A DNA stretch of 64,000 bases from Pseudomonas sp. MF4836 (GTDB taxonomy: Bacteria; Pseudomonadota; Gammaproteobacteria; Pseudomonadales; Pseudomonadaceae): the NCBI RefSeq assembly GCF_002018875.1, contig NZ_MVOL01000007.1, positions 62,001-126,000 on the forward strand, read 5' to 3'. Below, one piece after another: positions 34,483 to 43,800 of the stretch; the stretch's first letter is position 1, and every line of letters begins with the position of its first letter. The notes below the pieces were generated by a model that worked only from the letters and a program-made list of their open reading frames with translations, was not told where the DNA came from and did no database searches. The translations under genes and the position numbers were made by a program.

Positions 34483-35430
34483 ATGACCTCAAGCCACGTG
34501 CCCGCCGCAACCGATAGCGATGTCTACAAGACCCTGCTGGAATCGACCCAGGCCATTCCCTGGCGCATCGATTGGCAGACCATGACCTTCAGCTACATCG
34601 GCCCGCAGATCGAACGCCTGCTGGGCTGGCCCCAGGGCAGTTGGGTCGGGGTCAATGACTGGGTGGAGCGCATGCACCCGGACGATCGCGACTATGTGGT
34701 GGAGTTCTGCGTGTCTCAATCCCGCGCCGGGGTCGACCACGAAGCCGATTACCGGGCCCTGACCCAGAGCGGCGACTATGTGTGGATCCGCGACGTGGTG
34801 CATGTGGTGCGCAAGGACGGCGAAGTCGAGGCGCTGGTGGGGTTTATGTTCGACATCAGCGAGCGCAAGAAAACCGAAGAGCATCTGCTGCGATTGCAGA
34901 AGCAGCTCGAAGAATATTCCTTCCAGGACGGCCTGACCGGGATCGCCAATCGGCGCATGTTCGACACCGTGCTGGAACGTGAATGGGCCAGAGCCCAGCG
35001 CAGCCAGCTGCCGCTGAGCCTGATCATTCTCGATATCGATTACTTCAAGCAGTACAACGACCACTACGGCCATATCCAGGGTGACGACTGCCTGCGCCGC
35101 GTGGCCCAGACCCTGGCCCTGGCGACCAACCGCCCGCGGGATTTCGTGGCGCGTATCGGCGGTGAGGAGTTTGTCTGGCTGCTGCCGGAAACCGACGCCC
35201 TGGCGGCGCAACGGGTGGCCGATAAATGCCTGCACCTGGTGCGCCAGCAACAGATCCCGCACGCCGCCTCCAGCGTCAGCGACCTGCTGAGCCTGAGCCT
35301 TGGCGTCGGCACCACCCTCGCCGCCCCGGACACCTCGGCCCTGGACTTCGTCGAACAGGTCGACCGCCTGCTGTACCAGGCCAAGGATCAGGGGCGCATG
35401 GGCGCGGTATACGCCGCATTTGGCAAGTAG
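34483..35430 (+). CDS. Diguanylate cyclase with PAS sensor
   Basis: 315 residues. An N-terminal PAS domain (about 14-128: FSYIGPQIERLLGWP, MHPDDRDYV, FDISERKKTEEH) is followed by a coiled linker and a GGDEF domain (about 146-312). The active-site loop is GGEEF (226-230), a functional variant. An RPRD inhibitory site (217-220) sits five residues before it, so product inhibition is expected. It makes c-di-GMP, presumably in response to a small ligand or redox cue. It is adjacent to the lap locus, whose LapD receptor reads c-di-GMP. Confidence 0.92.
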   Translation: MTSSHVPAATDSDVYKTLLESTQAIPWRIDWQTMTFSYIGPQIERLLGWPQGSWVGVNDWVERMHPDDRDYVVEFCVSQSRAGVDHEADYRALTQSGDYVWIRDVVHVVRKDGEVEALVGFMFDISERKKTEEHLLRLQKQLEEYSFQDGLTGIANRRMFDTVLEREWARAQRSQLPLSLIILDIDYFKQYNDHYGHIQGDDCLRRVAQTLALATNRPRDFVARIGGEEFVWLLPETDALAAQRVADKCLHLVRQQQIPHAASSVSDLLSLSLGVGTTLAAPDTSALDFVEQVDRLLYQAKDQGRMGAVYAAFGK

Positions 35431-35499
35431 CACCGAATGCCGGTTGCCTTGGTGATGTCGGCGTCTGTTCCGGCCAGCGGCATTGGGCTGAATGATGCC

Positions 35500-35619
35500 C
35501 TGTAGCCGCTGCCGAGCCCGCGAGGCTGCGCTGGCCCGGAAGGCCAACGCGATTCACTCAGGGTAATTCGGCGTCTGTCATGGACAGCGCAGCCTCCCGG
35601 TGCTCGGCAGCGGCTACAG
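35500..35619. repeat. REPIN (two inverted REP sequences), after lapC
   Basis: CTGTAGCCGCTGCCGAGC at 35500-35517 returns inverted as GCTCGGCAGCGGCTACAG at 35602-35619. A second inverted pair (AGGCTGCGCTG / CAGCGCAGCCT) lies inside, so about 30 bases of each side pair in a long hairpin with a central loop. It lies directly after the lapC stop and can act as its terminator. Confidence 0.88.
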
Positions 35620-35624
35620 CGGGA

Positions 35625-37001
35625 TCAGCGTTCGTGCATGGCTTCGGCGCGAGACTTGATGATGGGCTTGAGCAGGTAGCTCAGGATGCTTTTCTTGCCG
35701 GTGATGATGTCAACCGACGCAACCATGCCCGGGATGATCAGCAACGGCTTTTCATCGGTGCCCAGGTGGCTGCGGTCGGTGCGCAGTTTGATGATGTAGA
35801 AGGTGTTCTTCTTATCTTCATCCTGCACGGTGTCGGCACCAATCTGCTCCAGCTTGCCCTTGAGGCCACCGTAGATGGTGTAGTCGTAGGCGGTGAACTT
35901 GATCATCGCTTCCTGGCCCGGATGCAGGAAGGCGATGTCTTGCGGGCGGATCTTGGCTTCCACCAGCAGGGTGTCGTCCAACGGCACCACTTCGGCAATA
36001 TCGCTGCCGGGCTGAATCACCCCGCCCACGGTGTTGACCAGCATCTGCTTGACGATGCCACGCACCGGCGAGGACACCATGGTCCGGCTGACGCGGTCTT
36101 CCAGGCCCTTGGAGGTGGCCTGGGCCTTGCTCAGGTTGGTGCGCGCCTCATTCAACTGCGCCAGGGCTTCACTGCGGAACTTGCCGCGGGTTTCGTCGAT
36201 CTTGCGCTGTACTTCATTGATCGCGGCCTGGGCACGGGGAATGGCCAGGGTGGTGCCATCGAGCATGCCGCGGGTTTCCACCTCGGACCGCTTGAGACGC
36301 AGCACTTCCACCGGCGAAATCGCGCCCTGCTGCACCAGGGGTTCGGACATGCCGATTTCCTGACGCAGCAAGTTCAAGCTGTTGCGGTATTGCTCCTGCT
36401 TGGAACCGAACTCGCGCAACTCCTGCTGACGCTGCACCAGTTGCTGCTGCAGGCCGCCGATTTCATCCGACAGTTGCTGGCGTCGGCTCTGGTACAGCGA
36501 CTCTTCGTTGGACACCTGATTAGGCACGGCTTTGCGTGCAGCCTCGGTGATGTTCAGCGGGCGGTTGTCGATTTCTGCGCTGAGGCGCTCGACCCGCAGC
36601 TCCATGGCCACCCGGTCGGCTTCGGTTTCACCGACGTTGGAGGCAAAGCGCGTGTCGTCCAGGCGCACCAGGGGGGCACCGGCCTCGACGATCTGCCCTT
36701 CGTGCACGTAGATCTGGGCGACGATGCCGCCTTCCAGGTTCTGGATTTTCTGGATCCGCGACGAGGGGATGGCCTTGCCTTCGCCCTTGGTGACTTCGTC
36801 GATAATCGCAAAGTGCGCCCACAGCAGCAGGAACACGAAGAAGCCGATCACCCCCCAGATGGTCAGACGCACGATGCGTGGTGCATCGTCGATCAGGGCC
36901 TTTTCGACCTCGGGTAACGGCTGATCGTCAAGCGCGTCGCCGCCCTTGAAGTAACCGAGGATTGCATCCTTGAAGCGGCCTGGGCCTGATTTAAGCAACA
37001 C
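35625..37001 (-). CDS. lapC: LapC-like type I secretion membrane-fusion protein
   Basis: 458 residues of the HlyD family. A single N-terminal membrane helix (about 48-66, VIGFFVFLLLWAHFAI) is followed by a lipoyl half-motif (VAQIYVHEGQIVEAGAPLVRLD), a long periplasmic coiled-coil hairpin (about 120-300) and a beta-barrel end (LVEAKIRPQDIAFLHPGQ). It links LapB in the inner membrane to LapE in the outer membrane. Overlaps lapB by 11 bases; it is the last gene of lapEBC. A REPIN follows. Confidence 0.93.
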   Translation of the reverse strand: MLLKSGPGRFKDAILGYFKGGDALDDQPLPEVEKALIDDAPRIVRLTIWGVIGFFVFLLLWAHFAIIDEVTKGEGKAIPSSRIQKIQNLEGGIVAQIYVHEGQIVEAGAPLVRLDDTRFASNVGETEADRVAMELRVERLSAEIDNRPLNITEAARKAVPNQVSNEESLYQSRRQQLSDEIGGLQQQLVQRQQELREFGSKQEQYRNSLNLLRQEIGMSEPLVQQGAISPVEVLRLKRSEVETRGMLDGTTLAIPRAQAAINEVQRKIDETRGKFRSEALAQLNEARTNLSKAQATSKGLEDRVSRTMVSSPVRGIVKQMLVNTVGGVIQPGSDIAEVVPLDDTLLVEAKIRPQDIAFLHPGQEAMIKFTAYDYTIYGGLKGKLEQIGADTVQDEDKKNTFYIIKLRTDRSHLGTDEKPLLIIPGMVASVDIITGKKSILSYLLKPIIKSRAEAMHER

Positions 37002-39144
37002 TGATCTGCCCCTTTTTCAGCGCTTCCATGACGGCGGCTTTCGGGCCGTCCGCGAGTATCTGGCCACGGTCGATCACCAGCAGGCGATCCACCAGGCTCA
37101 ACAGCGAGGCACGGTGGGTCACCAGAATCACCGTCTTGTTTTCGATCACGGCCTGCAGCCGCTGCTTGAGGCGCTCTTCGCCGGTGTTGTCCATGGCGCT
37201 GGTCGGCTCATCGAGCAACAGGATCGGCGGGTTGAGCAGCAGCGCACGGGCCAGGGCCACGTTCTGCCGCTGGCCACCGGAAAGGTTCTGTCCGCGTTCA
37301 CCGACCTGCAGTTCATAACCCTGCGGATGCAACCGGGCGAACTCATGGACGCCGGCCAGCTCTGCGGCCTGCAGGACCATTTCGTCATCCACGTAACGCG
37401 CACCCGACACCAGGTTGTCGCGCAGGGTACCGGCCAGCAGCTGGATGTCCTGGGCCACATAGCCAATGTTATGACGCAGCTCGCTGACATCGATCTGGCG
37501 GATGTCTACGCCGTCCACCAGCAACGAACCCGAGTCCGGCTGGTACAGGCCGACCAGCAACTTGGCCAGCGAGCTCTTGCCCGAACCACTGCGGCCGATG
37601 ATGCCGATCTTTTCCCCCGGCCGAACGTTGAGGTTGACCCCACGCAGGGCCAGGGTCTGCTGGTTCGGGTAGGTGAAATCGACCGCGCGGAACTCCATCG
37701 CACCTTGCAGCACCTGGCGGCTGAGGGGGCGCTCGTCGAAGTTGCGCTCTTGCGGCAACTCCATCATCTGGTCGACCGAGACCATGGTCACTTTGGCTTG
37801 CTGGTAACGGGTCAACAGGCCCGACAGCTGGGCCAGCGGCCCCAGGGCGCGACCGCTGAGCATGTAGCAGGCCACCAGGCCGCCCATGCTGAGGGTGCCG
37901 TCAATAATCTGGTACACGCCGAAGATGATCATCGCCACGCCGGCCAGCTGCTGAATCAGCAGGGTGATGTTCATAGCCAGGCCCGACAGAACTTTGACTC
38001 GCAGCTCCAGGCGACTGAGGGTGCCAATGGTCTGTTCCCACTGGTACTGGCGCTCGCTCTCGGCGTTGTTGACCTTTACCGCATCCAGCCCGGCGAGGGT
38101 TTCAATCAGGCTCGACTGCCGCTCGGCGCCCAGGGCCATGGTCCGCTCCAGGGTCGCGGTCAACGGCTTTTGCAGCAGGTGACCAATACCCAGGGCCAGC
38201 GGGAAGGCGACGATCGGGATCCACACCAGGTGGCCACCGAGCAGCGCGATCACCAGCAGGATAATCAGGGTAAAGGGCAAGTCGATCAGGCTGGCCAGGG
38301 TCAGCGAGGTCAGGAAGTCGCGCATCCCCTGGAACTCATGGATGTTCTGCGCGAAGCTGCCGACCCGCGCCGGACGCACTTTCATGGCCATGCCGACGAT
38401 GCGCTCGAACAGCGTCGCCGAAATGATCAGGTCGGTCTTTTTACCGGCCAGGTCCAGGCACAGGCTGCGCAGGCCCTTGAGCAGCAGGTCGAACAGGTAG
38501 GCACCGCAGATACCAATGGCCAGCACCCACAGGGTGGCAGTGGCCTGGTTCGGCACCACGCGGTCATACACGTTCATCACGAACAGTGGCGCCGCCAGGG
38601 CAATCAGGTTGATCACCAGGCTCGCCGCGATGGCGTCGGCATACAGCCAACGCGAGCGCTTGAGGGTTTCACGAAACCAGGAATGGGCACGCGGGATCAG
38701 CGTGCCGTTGGTAACGTCAAATTTATGTTGCGGTTGGGCGAAGAAAACCCGACCGCTGTAATCTTGACTCAGCAATTCGCGGTCAACCCGCACTTCGCCG
38801 CCGTCGCTTTCACTGAGCAGCAGACGCGCGGTGTCGCCTTCCCAGCCGAGCAATACCGCACACCGCCCTTCCTTAAGCAGGAGCATGGCTGGCAGCGCTA
38901 TGGAAGGGATCTGCTCCAGCTTGCGCTGCAGCAGGCGCCCCTGCAGGCCGGCCCGAGCCGCGGCGCGGGGCAGCAACTCGGCGCCCAGGCGCTGGGCGGC
39001 CAAGGGCAAGCCGGTGGTGAGCATCGCCCGACTGGCGGGCTTGTGATGCAGCGAACAGAGTGTCAACAAGCCGTCGAGCAATGGATCATCATGCTGACTG
39101 CGCGGGTCATGGGTAAGTTGCACCGAACCTATTTCAGAATCCAA
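36991..39144 (-). CDS. lapB: LapB-like type I secretion ABC transporter
   Basis: 717 residues. The N-terminal C39-like domain (about 1-135) lacks the catalytic cysteine of bacteriocin peptidases, so it likely recognises the adhesin instead of cutting it. A six-helix exporter domain (about 150-440) follows, then the nucleotide-binding domain with Walker A GIIGRSGSGKSSLAKLL, signature LSGGQRQNVALARALL and Walker B ILLLDEPTSAMD. It powers export of the LapA adhesin. It lies 52 bases after lapE and overlaps lapC. Confidence 0.94.
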   Translation of the reverse strand: MDSEIGSVQLTHDPRSQHDDPLLDGLLTLCSLHHKPASRAMLTTGLPLAAQRLGAELLPRAAARAGLQGRLLQRKLEQIPSIALPAMLLLKEGRCAVLLGWEGDTARLLLSESDGGEVRVDRELLSQDYSGRVFFAQPQHKFDVTNGTLIPRAHSWFRETLKRSRWLYADAIAASLVINLIALAAPLFVMNVYDRVVPNQATATLWVLAIGICGAYLFDLLLKGLRSLCLDLAGKKTDLIISATLFERIVGMAMKVRPARVGSFAQNIHEFQGMRDFLTSLTLASLIDLPFTLIILLVIALLGGHLVWIPIVAFPLALGIGHLLQKPLTATLERTMALGAERQSSLIETLAGLDAVKVNNAESERQYQWEQTIGTLSRLELRVKVLSGLAMNITLLIQQLAGVAMIIFGVYQIIDGTLSMGGLVACYMLSGRALGPLAQLSGLLTRYQQAKVTMVSVDQMMELPQERNFDERPLSRQVLQGAMEFRAVDFTYPNQQTLALRGVNLNVRPGEKIGIIGRSGSGKSSLAKLLVGLYQPDSGSLLVDGVDIRQIDVSELRHNIGYVAQDIQLLAGTLRDNLVSGARYVDDEMVLQAAELAGVHEFARLHPQGYELQVGERGQNLSGGQRQNVALARALLLNPPILLLDEPTSAMDNTGEERLKQRLQAVIENKTVILVTHRASLLSLVDRLLVIDRGQILADGPKAAVMEALKKGQISVA

Positions 39145-39196
39145 GCTGACACTCTCTTAACGCTTAAGCAGGTGAATGGCCCAACTCCGTCAAGAA

Positions 39197-40549
39197 TCAG
39201 TCCATCCGCGGCAGGTTTACCATCGGTTTAATATCATTCTGCACAACTGATGCCATCGGTGCGACTACGCCCTGACTTTTCAGCAACTGACCCATGTCGG
39301 CTTTGATCCGATATTGGGTGTAGAGCTGCAGGTTGCGGATCTGCACCAGGCGCTGCTGAGCGCTGAACAGCTCGTTTTCGCTGTCGAGCAGGTCGAGCAG
39401 GGTCCGCTCGCCGAGGCTGAACTGCTGCTGGTACGAGGTGCGCACCTTGGTGCTGCGGTCCACGTATTGCTGAGCGATCGGCACCTGGGCGGTGGCGTTG
39501 TTGTAGGCGTTCCAGGCCAGGCCCAGCTCCTGGGTCAGCTCACGCAGGGCGTTGTTGCGGATGTCCAGGGCCTGGGTGGCCTGGGACGCCTTGGATTGCA
39601 GATCGGCCTTGTTGCTGCCGCCCGAGTACAGGTTGAACTGCATGCGCAGCATGGCGGAGTAGCTGTTGTCGTGCCCTTCTTCACCGCCAAGGTTGTTGTT
39701 GGCAGAACGCGCCAGCTCGGCGTCGAAACGTGGGTAGAAGGTCGACTTGGCGGCTTCGTACTGTTTCTCGGCAGCGGCGATATCGGACTCGGCGGAGCGC
39801 AGGACCGGGCTGTCCTCGATCATCTGGCGCCGTGCTTCTTCGAGGCTGGCGGGCATCAGGGCAACAAAACCCTGGGGGGCCACCAGCTCGTCGGGCATCT
39901 GGCCCACGGCGCTCAAGTAGTTGGTTTGCGCATCCGCCAAGTTGGTCTGTTCAGTCAGCAAGTTATTACGCGCCTGAGCCAGACGGGCTTCTGCCTGGTC
40001 CATGTCTGCCATTCTGCCGACGCCGCGACTAGTGCGCAGTTGGATCTGATCAAAGATGCGTTCGTGGCTCTTCAAGTTGTCTTCTGCCAACTGCACCATC
40101 TCGCGACGGGACAGGACATCCAGATAAACCTGGGCAACAGTCAGCGCGGTGCGCTCGGAAGTATTGAGCAACGAATAACCACGGGAGTTGGCGGTGGCTT
40201 GTTGGCGCCCTACTTCGCTTTGCGTGGCAAAACCGTCAAACAGATTTTGTTGCAGGCGAATAGTCGATTCGCCGCGATTCAAGGACTTCCATTCATGGCT
40301 GTTGCTTTCGGCACGAGTCGAGGTGTTGTCCGAGCGTTCGCGACCGTAGCCGCCCAGTACGTCGACTTTAGGCAGGTATCCGCCCTTGGCGGCACGCAGC
40401 TGGTAATCGGCGGCAATACGCGCATTGATGCCTGCCTGGATCTCCGGGTGAACATCCAGTGCTTTTTGCATGGCCTCTGGCAGGGTTTGTGCTTGGACGA
40501 AACTTGCGGCTAGAGCGAAAGGAAGAGCCTTGAATAAGTGCAAACGCAT
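39197..40549 (-). CDS. lapE: LapE-like TolC-family outer-membrane channel
   Basis: 450 residues. A signal peptide (MRLHLFKALPFALAASFVQA) is followed by the TolC repeat pattern: LPEAMQKALDVHPEIQAGI at the start and the second half beginning near SLEEARRQMIEDSPVLRSAE. Long helices form the periplasmic tunnel (LNARIAADYQLRAAKGGY-like, LGERTLLDLLDSENELFSAQ). I chose the ATG at 40549, which gives a clean signal peptide; upstream in-frame starts exist at 40594 and 40765. It is the first gene of lapEBC and is divergent from lapA. Confidence 0.9.
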   Translation of the reverse strand: MRLHLFKALPFALAASFVQAQTLPEAMQKALDVHPEIQAGINARIAADYQLRAAKGGYLPKVDVLGGYGRERSDNTSTRAESNSHEWKSLNRGESTIRLQQNLFDGFATQSEVGRQQATANSRGYSLLNTSERTALTVAQVYLDVLSRREMVQLAEDNLKSHERIFDQIQLRTSRGVGRMADMDQAEARLAQARNNLLTEQTNLADAQTNYLSAVGQMPDELVAPQGFVALMPASLEEARRQMIEDSPVLRSAESDIAAAEKQYEAAKSTFYPRFDAELARSANNNLGGEEGHDNSYSAMLRMQFNLYSGGSNKADLQSKASQATQALDIRNNALRELTQELGLAWNAYNNATAQVPIAQQYVDRSTKVRTSYQQQFSLGERTLLDLLDSENELFSAQQRLVQIRNLQLYTQYRIKADMGQLLKSQGVVAPMASVVQNDIKPMVNLPRMD

Positions 40550-40893
40550 TCTGATTATTTCCCGGAAATTTTTGCTTAAAAATGCAGCAAACATTGACCT
40601 ACTGCATTGGAATGGCAATCGAAATGACCGTTTGTCGTGGGAACTGGAGGACACAAACAGAAAGTCGCGATGCCGCTTAAATATCAATGTGACATTACCG
40701 AACAGATTGTTTAGGATGACGCCAAATAGGTCAATACCTTGACGGAAAAGTAATTTAGTCAACATCTCAACAAATTATTGACGCCAATATTAATTCTTAG
40801 AATCAAACGTACTCCAGCAATTGAATCGGCACTAACGAAAAAAGCCGGTCGGCATGATGGATACCCACACGGTAATACACGGAGAGTCCTTTA
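40550..40893. promoter_or_regulatory. Divergent lapE / lapA control region
   Basis: This 344-bp, AT-rich stretch has no coding potential. Toward lapA it carries FleQ-box-like sites (40730-40743 and 40769-40782) and a good -10 hexamer TAGAAT (40798-40803) with no strong -35, consistent with an activated promoter. That would leave a leader of about 85 bases before lapA. GGAGAG at 40880-40885 is the lapA ribosome binding site. A promoter for lapE must lie in the left part but I could not assign it. Confidence 0.5.
40730..40743. promoter_or_regulatory. Candidate FleQ box upstream of lapA
   Basis: GTCAATACCTTGAC agrees at 12 of 14 positions with the FleQ consensus GTCAATAAATTGAC. FleQ is the c-di-GMP-responsive regulator known to control adhesin and exopolysaccharide genes in Pseudomonas. 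A weaker relative (AACAAATTATTGAC, 9 of 14) follows at 40769-40782. Confidence 0.55.
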
Positions 40894-43800
40894 ATGAGCA
40901 GCGTTGCCGTCGTCAAAAGCATTGTCGGTCAAGTATTCGCAGTGTCCCCAGAAGGGATTCGCCGTCTGCTGGTAGAAGGGGATCGTCTGTTTGCCGGGGA
41001 ACAAGTCCAGACCGGACCTGAAGGCGCCGTGTCGCTGGAGCTGGCCGATGGCCGCGTTCTCGATCTGGGTCGCGACAGTCAGTGGAGCGCGAACGCTCCT
41101 GACTCCACGACCAACCTGAGTGAAGCCACCGCCCAGGCCGCCCCTTCGGTCGCCGAACTGCAGCAAGCCATCGCTGCCGGTGCCGACCCGACCCAAGACC
41201 TCGAAGCCACCGCTGCCGGCCCAACCGCCGCAGGTGGAGACGGTGCCGCCGGCGGCGGCCACAGCTTTATCCTGCTCGAAGCCACCGCAGGCGAAGTCGA
41301 CCCTACCATCGGCTACCCGACCACCGGCCTGAACGCCGCGGCGGCCATCGGCAACGATTTCACTGTCGGCAACATCGACAATAACGGCAGCACCCCGCGC
41401 GACGTCACCATTACCCTGACCGCCACGCCGACCATTACTGAAGCCGGCGGGGTCATCTCCTACACCGTATTCATCACCCAGGCGCCCACCAGCGACCTGA
41501 CCGTGACGCTGTCCAACGGCCTGTCCGTGGTAATCGCAGCCGGCCAGACCGCTGGCGTGCTGAACGTGACCTATGCCAGCAACGACACGCCTTATCTGGA
41601 TGCTTCGACGGTCTCGGCCACCATTGCCGGCACCTCCGGCGGCGGCAACCTGATCATCACCACCGATCCGGCTCCGGCCGTGACCCAGATCACCGACACC
41701 ATCGACACCACCACCGTGTCGTTGAGCGCGAATGCGTCGGTCGATGAAGGCGACAAAATCACTTACACCGCCACCGTGACCAACGCGGCGCAGACTGACG
41801 TCACCATCACCCTGTCGAACAACACCACCATCACCATCAAAGCCGGTGATACCACCGGCACCGTCAGCGTCGATACGCCCGCCAACCTGGCCGACGGCAA
41901 AGACCTGCACCTCAGCACCACCATTACCGGCGCCACCGGCGGCAACTACGAAGACCTGGCCATCAACCCCAAGGCGGCCGAAACCACCGTGGTCGCCGTC
42001 GACGACCCGAGCGTGCTGGTTGCCGACCGCCAGACCATTGCCGAGGACGGAATTGCCTATGGCAACGTCCTGACCAACGACAGCGACATCGACAACACCT
42101 TGAGCGTGGCCACCTTCAACGTGGGCAGTGCCACCTATAACGCGGGCCAGATCGCCACCATCGCGGGCGTCGGCAGCATCAGCATCGCCGCCAATGGCGA
42201 CTACACCTTCACCCCGGTCAAAGACTACAACGGTGATGTGCCGCAAATCGGCTACACCACCAACACCGGTTCGAGCAGCACCCTGGACCTGACCGTCACC
42301 CCGGTCAACGACGCGCCAATCGCCATCGCCACCAGCGCCACCGGCGATGAAGACCAGGCCACCGGCATCGAGGTCCATCTGTCGGCCACTGATGTCGACG
42401 GCATCGGCAACGTCGCCTCGTTCAATGTCACTGCGCCCAACAACGGTACGTTCTACACCGACGCGGCGATGACCCAGGTCTTCACCGGCAGCATCGCCGC
42501 CAACAACGGCGCCGCGACCCTGTACTTCAAGCCGGATAGCAACTTCAACGGCCAGGTGAACTTCACTTACACCGCCACCGACAGCGGCAATGCTGACGGC
42601 AGCGGCGTGCTGACCTCCCCTGCGGTCGGCGGCGTGATTACCGTGAATGCGGTCAACGACGCGCCAGTCGCCATCGCCACCAGCGCCACCGGTGCCGAAG
42701 ACCAGGTGGGCGGCATTGAAGTCCATCTGTCGGCCACCGATATCGACGGCATCGACAACGTCGCGTCGTTCAACGTCAGCGCACCGAACAACGGCACCTT
42801 CTACACCGACGCGGCGATGACCCAGGTCTTCACCGGTAGCGTTGCGGCCAATAATGGCGCGGCGACTCTGTACTTCAAACCGGACGCCAACTTCAACGGC
42901 CAGGTGAATTTCACCTACACCGCCACCGACAGCGGCAACGCTGACGGCAGCGGCGTACTGACCTCGCCTGCCGTCGGCGGCGTGATCACCGTGACCCCGG
43001 TGAATGATGCTCCAGTAGCCATTGCTACCAATGCCACTGGCGCTGAAGATCAAGTAGGCGGTATCGAAGTCCACCTTAATGCCACCGATGTCGATGGCCT
43101 GGCCAACGTTGCTTCGTTCAACGTCAGCGCGCCAACCCATGGCACCTTCTACACCGACGCCGCAATGACTCAAGCCTTCACAGGCAGCATTGCAGCCAAC
43201 AACGGCACGGCGACCCTGTACTTCAAGCCGGATGCCAACTTCAACGGCCAGGTGAACTTCACCTACACCGCCACCGACAGCGGCAACGCTGATGGCAGCG
43301 GCGTGCTGACCTCGCCAGCCGTCGACGGCACCATCACCGTGACCCCGGTGAACGACGCGCCCGTCGCTATCGCTACCAGTGCCAGCGGTGCTGAAGATCA
43401 AGTGGGCGGCATTGAAGTCCACCTCAATGCCACCGATATCGATGGCATCGACAACGTTGCCTCGTTCAATGTCACCGCGCCGAACAACGGTACGTTCTAC
43501 ACCGACGCGGCGATGACTCAGGCCTTTACTGGCAGCATTGCCGCCAACAACGGCACGGCGACCCTGTACTTCAAGCCGGACGCCAACTTCAATGGCCAGG
43601 TGAACTTCACTTACACCGCCACTGACAGTGGCAATGCTGACGGCAGCGGCGTACTGACTTCGCCTGCGGTTGGCGGCGTGATCACCGTGACCCCGGTCAA
43701 CGACGCTCCAGTAGCGACTGCCACCAGCGCCACCGGCGATGAAGACCAGACTACCGGTATCGAAGTCCATCTCTCGGCCACTGACGTCGACGGCATCGAC

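Noticed and set aside
36970..39231. Plus-strand 753-codon frame opposite lapB
   Set aside because: Antisense shadow. The minus-strand product carries Walker A, signature and Walker B motifs.
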